DNA of 64,000 nucleotides. It comes from JBFKPQ01 sp041628225 (GTDB lineage Bacteria > Actinomycetota > Acidimicrobiia > Spongiisociales > JAENVV01). The DNA lies in NCBI GenBank assembly GCA_041628225.1, contig JBFKPQ010000001.1:99722-163721 (forward strand), in the 5' to 3' direction. Made by a program: the position numbers and the translations under genes. The notes under the pieces are model-generated. The model saw only the letters and a program-made list of their open reading frames with translations, was not told the origin of the DNA and made no database searches. Of this stretch, positions 58,597 through 64,000 are shown in pieces. The first letter of the stretch is position 1; every line of letters begins with the position of its first letter.

Positions 58597-60254
58597 TCGA
58601 GGTGAACGTCGGAAGCGAGCGGGAACCAGCGGAGCGGTTCGGCTTCGGCATCGAACGCGGTCGACGCGCAGCGGGCGTCCGACCGGGGTTCCGCGAAGAC
58701 TCGGGTTGCCTCATCGAGGTAGGAGGCCAAGGTGGCTTCCGGTGCCTTCGAGCGGTGCGACGGGTACGTACACGTGCCGTCCGCATACGAGACGTCGTGG
58801 AGGCTCATCGGCGCTTCGAGCCGACCGTCGACATGCCGCCATCGCGCCGTGGCCGGATCGAACGTATAGCAGGGCAGCAAGCGCCATCCCTGTTCGGCAA
58901 CCAGGTGCACGGCCCTGACGATGTAGTCGAAGACCTCTTCGGAGATGAAGTAGTTGAAGTTCACGCGGATCCAGCCGGGCTTGATGCCTTCGCAACCCCG
59001 CAGGATCTCGCGCTCGTACTCGTGGGAGGTGTCGAGGTCGATCCCGAGGAGGCGGTGGCCATAGGGACCCGCGCACGAGCATCCGCCGCGCGATTGGATG
59101 CCGAACAGGTCGTTGAGGACCGCGACGACGAAGTTGTGATGGAGGTAGCGGTCTTCGTATCGGACGACGAACGACACGATCGACAGGCGGTCGGCGTCGG
59201 CATTGCCGAGGATTTCGATGTTCGGGTTCTCTCGCCACGAGGCGATGGCGCGGCGAATGAATCCTTCTTCGAGTTCGCGGATCCGGTCCACGCCGACCGC
59301 CTCCTTCAGTTGAAACACGAGACCTGCCCGAATCGCCTCGACGATCGCCGGCGTGCCGCCTTCCTCTCGGTGCTCCGGATCGCTGAGGTAGACGTGTTCG
59401 GTCGGGTTGACGTAGGCGACGGTGCCGCCACCGGGCACCACCGGCACCCGATTCGTGAACAGAGAACGCTTGGCCACCAACACCCCGGGTGTTCCGGGGC
59501 CGCCGATCATCTTATGAGGGCTCAGGAAGATCGCGTCGAGATCACTGCCGTTGTCACCGTGCATCGACATCGCCACATACGGCCCGGCCGCGGCGAAGTC
59601 CCAAAACGAGAGGGCGCCGTACCGATGGAGAACGGCCGCCACCGCCCGGTGGTCCGTGATGATGCCGGTGACGTTCGAAGCGGCCGAGAAGCTGCCGATC
59701 TTGAGCGGACGGTCCCGGTGGTCGACCAGGGCCTGCTCCAGCACGGTGAGATCGACGTGGCCGTTGCGGTCCTCCGGGATGCGAACCACGTCGGCGATCG
59801 ATTCACGCCACGGGAGTTCGTTGGAGTGATGTTCGTACGGCCCGATGAAGACCACGGGCCGCTCCTCGGGCGGGATGGCGTCGAGGAGCCGGTAGCGGTC
59901 GGCCAGGTCGGCGGGGAGCCGCAGGCCCAGGACGTTCACCATCTTGTCGATGGCGCCGGTCGAGCCGGACCCGCAGAAGATGACGGCATGCTCGTCGGTC
60001 GCGCCCACCGCGCGGCGAATGATCGCCCGTGCCTCCTCGCGGAACCGGGTGGTCTGCCGTCCCGTCCCTGATGTCTCCGTGTGGGTGTTGGCGTAGAGCG
60101 GGAGCACTTCGGAGCGGATGAAGTCCTCGATGAACGCCACCGACCGTCCGGAGGCGGTGTAGTCCGCATATGTGACGCGACGGGGGCCGAACGGGCCGTC
60201 TACGACGTCGGATGCGCCGATGACCGATTCCCGGATGGTGGTGACCAGATCCAT
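58593..60254 (-). CDS. Class V aminotransferase (SufS/Csd-like) with C-terminal extension
   Basis: 553 residues. Domain: G-R-S-V-A-F-I-E-D-F near 35, H-H-S-N-E-L-P-W (PLP-stacking His), D-F-A-A-A-G-P, and the PLP lysine K248 in LSPHKMIGGPGTPG. A Cys pair occurs at S-R-G-G-C-S-C-A-G-P, where desulfurases carry their catalytic Cys. The last 80 residues exceed the usual length for the family. Function could be cysteine desulfurase/selenocysteine lyase-like or another PLP lyase. Leaderless start: TAGCCT seven bases before ATG. Confidence 0.88.
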   Translation of the reverse strand: MDLVTTIRESVIGASDVVDGPFGPRRVTYADYTASGRSVAFIEDFIRSEVLPLYANTHTETSGTGRQTTRFREEARAIIRRAVGATDEHAVIFCGSGSTGAIDKMVNVLGLRLPADLADRYRLLDAIPPEERPVVFIGPYEHHSNELPWRESIADVVRIPEDRNGHVDLTVLEQALVDHRDRPLKIGSFSAASNVTGIITDHRAVAAVLHRYGALSFWDFAAAGPYVAMSMHGDNGSDLDAIFLSPHKMIGGPGTPGVLVAKRSLFTNRVPVVPGGGTVAYVNPTEHVYLSDPEHREEGGTPAIVEAIRAGLVFQLKEAVGVDRIRELEEGFIRRAIASWRENPNIEILGNADADRLSIVSFVVRYEDRYLHHNFVVAVLNDLFGIQSRGGCSCAGPYGHRLLGIDLDTSHEYEREILRGCEGIKPGWIRVNFNYFISEEVFDYIVRAVHLVAEQGWRLLPCYTFDPATARWRHVDGRLEAPMSLHDVSYADGTCTYPSHRSKAPEATLASYLDEATRVFAEPRSDARCASTAFDAEAEPLRWFPLASDVHLD

Positions 60255-60261
60255 CGGGCCG

Positions 60262-60267
60262 AGGCTA
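60262..60267 (-). promoter_or_regulatory. Candidate leaderless -10 box built on the preceding TAG stop
   Basis: TAGCCT on the minus strand, where TAG (60267-60265) is the stop of the M50 protease gene, then seven bases and ATG 60254 of the aminotransferase gene. Confidence 0.5.
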
Positions 60268-60951
60268 CCGGTTGGAGAGCACCTGGAACAGGCGCGATCC
60301 GGCGAACACCAGGAAGATGATCGGTGCGAATGTGTAGCCGCGCTGGTACAAGAGGATGCCGGCCCCGATCGCGAACGCCATCCCGATGATGGCGGCGTGG
60401 AACTCGCCACGGCCAGGGACGACCTTCTCGATGACCTGGGCCAGCATCGTCGAGCCGTCGAGACCACCGATCGGCAACAGGTTGATGGCGCCCCACACGA
60501 CGCTCACCCAGATGAACGTGGCCAGGAAGAAGACCGCCCAGTCCTCGACGATGAGGGCATCGCCCAGGTACACCGTCCAGGGGGTTTCGATCACGAAGTT
60601 GGCAAAGGCGCCGAAGACGTCTTGTTTGACGAGGAAGAACAGCACGAGGGCCAGCACGATCGACGACAACGAACCGGCCGCGGCGACGACGAATCGCCGC
60701 CACCCGCTCGTGGGGCCGCGCCACGTCGTCATACCCCCGAGGGCGTAGAGCGTGATGGCCTGGACGTCGCCGCCCACCATGTCGACGGTGACGGCGTGTC
60801 CGAGCTCGTGGATGATGACCGACAGCAAGGCTGCTCCTACCCACAGGGCGATGGCGATCGGTGGAAGACCCGAATCGAGGACGAACAGGGCCAAGAAGAG
60901 CACGGTGGCGTGGATCTCCAGGCGATAGCCGAACAAGCGCAGTCTCAACAC
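60265..60951 (-). CDS. M50 family site-2-type intramembrane metalloprotease
   Basis: 228 residues from GTG 60951. Several membrane helices; zinc motif H-E-L-G-H at about 47-51 in helix 2 and the second motif N-L-L-P-I-G-G-L-D-G in a later helix. The short form without PDZ or CBS domain. It probably cleaves a membrane-spanning regulator. Start has no ribosome site; CAGACT, seven bases before GTG, is an imperfect leaderless box. Follows the LigD-type gene by 16 bases. Confidence 0.9.
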   Translation of the reverse strand: MLRLRLFGYRLEIHATVLFLALFVLDSGLPPIAIALWVGAALLSVIIHELGHAVTVDMVGGDVQAITLYALGGMTTWRGPTSGWRRFVVAAAGSLSSIVLALVLFFLVKQDVFGAFANFVIETPWTVYLGDALIVEDWAVFFLATFIWVSVVWGAINLLPIGGLDGSTMLAQVIEKVVPGRGEFHAAIIGMAFAIGAGILLYQRGYTFAPIIFLVFAGSRLFQVLSNR

Positions 60952-60967
60952 GGCGGACAGTCTGGCA

Positions 60968-61972
60968 TCAGTACTCGTCGTCGGCGCGGCGTTGCTTCGA
61001 CGGCTGCACGCGTGGAGGCTCGCCGGGCTGCTTGGGATAGTGGGGCGGCCACGGCGCGTCGCCGATGCCGTCCTGCTCGTCTCGCACCACCCATTCGAGG
61101 AGGGTCTGGATGGATCCTGGCCGCTCGTCGATGCCCGCCGTGAGATCACCGACCGACGCGTAACGGTCTGCGAAGCCGACCATGGGGAAGTCCTCGATCC
61201 CCACGTCGGCCAGCTCCTCCCATCGAAAGGGAGCCGACACGAACCCGGTGGGGCGAACACCGTACGCAGACGACACGGTCTTGTCGCGCGCCATCTGGTT
61301 GAAATCGATGAACACTCCGAACCTTTCTTCCTTCCACCACTTGGTGGTGACGAGGTCGGGATGGCGCCGCTCGAGCTCCCGCGCCAGGGCGAGGACCGCT
61401 CGGCGGACCTGGACGAAGTCCCAGATCGGCTCGATCCGTACGTACACGTGGATGCCCCGACTTCCAGACGTCTTCGGCCATCCGACGAGGCCGACCTCGT
61501 CGAGGAGGTCTCGCACCGCACCGGCGGCCCGCCGGACGTGCTCGAAGTCGTATCCATCGGTCGGGTCCAGGTCGATACGCAGCTCATCCGGGTGGTCGAT
61601 GTCCTCGGCGCGGGTCGGCCACGGGTGGAAGTCGAGGCACCCGAGTTGGACGAGCCGAATGACGTCCGCCTGAGTGCGGGGCACGTTCATGACGCCGGGC
61701 CGTTGCGACGGGAACCGGATCTGCACGGTCTCGAACGGGGTGTTCTTGGCGGCTCGCTTGTGATAGACGGGATCTTCGCCGACCCCCTTCATATACCGTT
61801 TGAGCATGGTGGGCCGTCCGTAGATGCCGCGCAGCGCACCCTCGGCCACCGCGACGAAATGCTCGACGACGTCGAGTTTCGTCCAACCACGCTCGGGAAA
61901 CACCACTCGACCCGGGCTCGAGATCCGCACCTCGTCGCCGTCGACGGTGACGGTGGTCTCGTCAGACGCCAT
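60968..61972 (-). CDS. LigD-type polymerase/primase domain protein (NHEJ polymerase)
   Basis: 334 residues, the stand-alone PolDom of bacterial non-homologous end joining. Visible: S-S-P-G-R-V-V-F-P-E-R-G near the start, Y-H-K-R-A-A-K-N-T-P, the catalytic D134 and D136 in R-I-D-L-D-P, and the S-G-S-R-G-I-H segment (168-174). It fills or extends ends with nucleotides using Mn2+/Mg2+. Its ATG overlaps the stop of the DNA ligase gene (TGATG). No nuclease domain is attached. Confidence 0.93.
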   Translation of the reverse strand: MASDETTVTVDGDEVRISSPGRVVFPERGWTKLDVVEHFVAVAEGALRGIYGRPTMLKRYMKGVGEDPVYHKRAAKNTPFETVQIRFPSQRPGVMNVPRTQADVIRLVQLGCLDFHPWPTRAEDIDHPDELRIDLDPTDGYDFEHVRRAAGAVRDLLDEVGLVGWPKTSGSRGIHVYVRIEPIWDFVQVRRAVLALARELERRHPDLVTTKWWKEERFGVFIDFNQMARDKTVSSAYGVRPTGFVSAPFRWEELADVGIEDFPMVGFADRYASVGDLTAGIDERPGSIQTLLEWVVRDEQDGIGDAPWPPHYPKQPGEPPRVQPSKQRRADDEY

Positions 61973-62991
61973 CAGGCGACCACGTCGGCGAATCCGGCAC
62001 CGGAGGGGCGCTCCAGCTGCTCCATCGTGCAGTCGGTCGGTTCTTTGTCGGGACGCCAGCGGTGGAATCGGGTGGCGTGGCGGAACCGCCCCTCTTCAAG
62101 TTGGTCGTAGCTGATCTCGATGACGACGCCCGGTACGACCGGCACCCACGACAGGTCCTTGCCTCCCGACCAACGGCTCTGTCCGCCCGGCATGCGCGCC
62201 TCGCCTCCGAAGGAATCCTCGGCGCGCAACCGCTCGAACTGCTTCAGCATCTCCACCCGGTCGGCATGCTGAAAGCCCGAGCAGTGGCCGATGAAATGCA
62301 GCTGCCCCTCGTCGTTGTACAAACCCAGCAGCAACGATCCGATCTTGTCGCCGTCCTTGTGCACGCGATAGCCGCCCACCACGCAATCGACCGTCCGTCG
62401 ATGCTTGATCTTGATGATGGCCCGCGTGCCGCCGAGGTAGGCCTGGCCGAGCGGCTTGGCCATGATCCCGTCACAGCCGGCCGACTCGAAGTCGTCGAAC
62501 CAGGCCTTGGCCAGCTCGGCGTCCGTCGTGGACGGCGTCAGGTGCCACGGGTCACCGAGTTCGGCCAGGAGTGCCTCCAGCCGCACCCGGCGATCGCGGA
62601 ATGGCAGCGACCGGAGATCTTCGCCCCGGTCGGCGAGGAGGTCGAACGCCACCAGCTGAGCGGGGATTTCGGACGAGAGCAGCGCGATGCGCGATTCGGC
62701 CGGGTGGATGCGCAGTTGCAGCGAATCGAAACTCGTGACGTCGTCGACGACCACCACGATCTCGGCGTCGACGACCGTTCCCTCGGGCAGCTGGTCGACG
62801 GCCGCCTCGAGCTCCGGGAAGTAGCGAAGGAGCGGCTTCTGGTTGCGGCTGTCGATACGCCCGTTGGGGTGGGACCAGACGACCGCCCGGAATCCGTCCC
62901 ATTTCGGCTCATAGGCGTAGTCACCCGAAGGCCACTTCTCGGAGACTTTCGCCTCCATGGTGTCGATCGGAGGTTCGAAAGGCCATGCCAT
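61972..62991 (-). CDS. ligC: ATP-dependent DNA ligase (LigC-like)
   Basis: 339 residues from ATG 62991 (ATG 63000 three codons upstream is the alternative). The adenylated lysine is K30 in Y-E-P-K-W-D-G-F-R-A; further ligase motifs are A-F-D-L-L, D-G-I-M-A-K and K-H-R-R-T-V-D. No zinc or other extra domain. Seals nicks using ATP; encoded with the polymerase domain, as in split NHEJ systems. Ku is not in the window. The start is preceded at seven bases by CATAAT. Confidence 0.93.
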   Translation of the reverse strand: MAWPFEPPIDTMEAKVSEKWPSGDYAYEPKWDGFRAVVWSHPNGRIDSRNQKPLLRYFPELEAAVDQLPEGTVVDAEIVVVVDDVTSFDSLQLRIHPAESRIALLSSEIPAQLVAFDLLADRGEDLRSLPFRDRRVRLEALLAELGDPWHLTPSTTDAELAKAWFDDFESAGCDGIMAKPLGQAYLGGTRAIIKIKHRRTVDCVVGGYRVHKDGDKIGSLLLGLYNDEGQLHFIGHCSGFQHADRVEMLKQFERLRAEDSFGGEARMPGGQSRWSGGKDLSWVPVVPGVVIEISYDQLEEGRFRHATRFHRWRPDKEPTDCTMEQLERPSGAGFADVVA

Positions 62992-62998
62992 GCGCCTC

Positions 62999-63004
62999 AT
63001 TATG
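62999..63004 (-). promoter_or_regulatory. Candidate -10 box of a leaderless promoter for the DNA ligase gene
   Basis: CATAAT, seven bases, ATG 62991 on the minus strand. It matches the TATAAT consensus at five of six bases. Confidence 0.4.
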
Positions 63005-63065
63005 GCCCCCGCCGTCTCCGCTCGACTGGTTCGGTGAGCCTTGCACCCCTAATCTGCTCGTGTTC

Positions 63066-63842
63066 ATGACGACGTCCGCCACCCCTCGCGTGGCCCTCCG
63101 TTGGCTCTTTCTCGCAGCACTCCTCCTCGTGGGTTTCGGTGCCTACCGAGTGGTCGCGGCCGATGGTCCGGTCGCCGACCCGACGCCGGCTGCGGTTGCG
63201 GTCCCCTCGCACCTCGGTTCGGTCGCCGGTGCGGTGGCTGCCCAAGCGGTCAGTCCCGGCATCGTCGCCGATCCGCCGTCGAACACGGGTGCGCCACCGG
63301 CGGCGGTTGACGGATTGGCACTCGTCGAGCCGTCGACGACGACGACGGTTCTGCCTACGACGAGCGTCCTGCCGAGCACCACCGTTCCGGCATCCACCAC
63401 CACGGTCCCGGTCACGACGACCTCGGAACCTCCTCCAACCACCACGCTGCCACCGACGACGACGACGCACGTGCATCCGACGACCACCACGACTGCGCCG
63501 TCTACGACGACCACGACGGTGGCGACCACGACGACGACCACGCCCCCGCCCTCGTCGGGCGTGCTGTCAGAAGATGAGGCTCGCGATCTGTTCGGCCTCT
63601 ACTTCCCGGCCGATGAGGTGGAGACGGCCTTGCGGGTGGCGATCTGCGAATCGAGTCTCAACCCGTCTGCCTACAACCCCGCCGGTTACGGCGGCCTCTT
63701 CCAGCATTCGCTGGAGTACTGGCCGAGCCGCGCCGAAGCGGCAGGATGGGCGGGCGCGTCGGTCTACGACCCCCACGCCAACTCGGCCGTCGCGGCCTGG
63801 CTGCAGAGCCAGTCGGGCTGGGCGCCGTGGCCGAACTGTTGA
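63066..63842 (+). CDS. Secreted lysozyme-like (SLT) protein with long Thr/Pro linker
   Basis: 258 residues from ATG 63066. A signal or membrane anchor at about 9-32 (VALRWLFLAALLLVGFGAYRVV) is followed by an Ala/Val-rich part, then a Thr/Pro/Val linker from about 88 to 165 encoded by ACG/ACC repeats. The C-terminal 90 residues form a lysozyme-like domain: I-C-E-S-S-L-N with the candidate catalytic Glu, N-P-A-G-Y-G-G-L-F-Q, and terminal W-L-Q-S. The role is likely peptidoglycan cleavage or remodelling in the cell wall. Confidence 0.85.
   Translation: MTTSATPRVALRWLFLAALLLVGFGAYRVVAADGPVADPTPAAVAVPSHLGSVAGAVAAQAVSPGIVADPPSNTGAPPAAVDGLALVEPSTTTTVLPTTSVLPSTTVPASTTTVPVTTTSEPPPTTTLPPTTTTHVHPTTTTTAPSTTTTTVATTTTTTPPPSSGVLSEDEARDLFGLYFPADEVETALRVAICESSLNPSAYNPAGYGGLFQHSLEYWPSRAEAAGWAGASVYDPHANSAVAAWLQSQSGWAPWPNC
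63335..63555 (+). repeat. Low-complexity ACG/ACC repeat coding the Thr-rich linker
   Basis: A run dominated by threonine codons (ACG, ACC) with Pro and Val interspersed. It encodes the extracellular linker of the lysozyme-like protein and creates apparent antisense open frames. Confidence 0.8.
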
Positions 63843-63884
63843 TCGAGGTGGCGGCTCTCCGAGTTCCTGTGGCAGGCTGAGTCC

Positions 63885-64000
63885 ATGGCCGCTGTCGACA
63901 TCCCAGGCTTCGTCGCCGATCTGAAGAACCACGCCATCGATCATGGCTTCCACGTGCACGACGAACGGCACTTCGTCGAGACCTATTCGCTCGGGCAGTC
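63885..64000 (+). CDS. Partial gene running off the window end
   Basis: The ATG at 63885 opens a frame that has no stop before the window ends (38 complete codons). It starts M-A-A-V-D-I-P-G-F-V-A-D-L-K-N-H-A-I-D-H. CAGGCT six bases before the ATG fits the leaderless pattern loosely. Too short to name a family. Confidence 0.45.
   Translation, partial: MAAVDIPGFVADLKNHAIDHGFHVHDERHFVETYSLGQ

Noticed and set aside
63335..63555. CRISPR-like or direct-repeat array
   Set aside because: The repetition is in-frame Thr/Pro codons of a linker, without spacers or palindromic repeats.
63567..63971. 134-residue minus-strand open frame at the window end
   Set aside because: Antisense to the lysozyme-like domain and the partial gene; no start signal or domain.

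Overview
The window is GC-rich, gene-dense DNA from a Gram-positive-type bacterium, most likely an actinomycete. Evidence: genes pack head-to-tail with ATGA/GTGA overlaps, GTG starts are common, there are several lipoproteins but no outer-membrane genes, an MprA/MprB-like pair is present, and many genes appear to be leaderless. An Acidimicrobiia-like lineage is my guess; there is no rRNA gene to settle it. I saw no tRNA, rRNA, CRISPR array, phage or insertion sequence, and no gene-free stretch longer than about 300 bases.

Layout. 1-13.9 kb is general metabolism: an unknown protein, a VOC protein, a decayed GNAT/hydrolase remnant, a Nudix hydrolase, a lipoprotein, an operon led by glutaryl-CoA dehydrogenase, a HisA-like protein with an unusual tail, an aldo/keto reductase, a small Cys/His protein, an MprAB-like two-component system and an acyl-CoA synthetase. 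14.0-19.8 kb is a complete Dpp/Opp-type ABC transporter operon whose binding protein appears circularly permuted. 19.8-34.6 kb holds a GNAT protein, a flavin amine oxidase, a secreted subtilase with Ig-like and PKD domains, TypA/BipA, a membrane esterase, a Na/Pi cotransporter, an enoyl-CoA hydratase, and a MoxR - DUF58 - transglutaminase set. 34.65-38.75 kb is a tandem glycine riboswitch driving gcvT-gcvP; gcvH is absent.

38.8-53.1 kb is an exopolysaccharide locus: a NodB deacetylase, two GT4 glycosyltransferases, GDP-mannose 3,5-epimerase, a WecG/TagA glycosyltransferase, an O-antigen-ligase/polymerase-like protein, a Wzx-like flippase, a beta-helix protein, the priming sugar transferase and a Wzc-like co-polymerase. 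A thymidylate-kinase-like P-loop protein and a nucleotidyltransferase-like protein in the same run look like separated halves of a two-domain protein. A haloalkane-dehalogenase-fold protein that lacks the usual nucleophile sits inside the locus. 53.1-64 kb carries a cell-wall amidase, a lipoprotein, a Mug-type DNA glycosylase, AzlCD, a TPM-domain protein, a class V aminotransferase, an M50 protease, a LigD-type polymerase domain with an ATP-dependent DNA ligase, and a secreted lysozyme-like protein.

The most distinctive features are: (1) the permuted SBP_bac_5 protein; (2) a recurrent TANNNT box placed 6-8 nt before start codons, implying widespread leaderless transcription and in three cases built on the TAG stop of the preceding gene; (3) hairpins that would cover the ribosome binding sites of two exopolysaccharide genes; and (4) an Asp-to-Glu change at the nucleophile of the dehalogenase-like protein. 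All assignments come from reading motifs; no database search was run.
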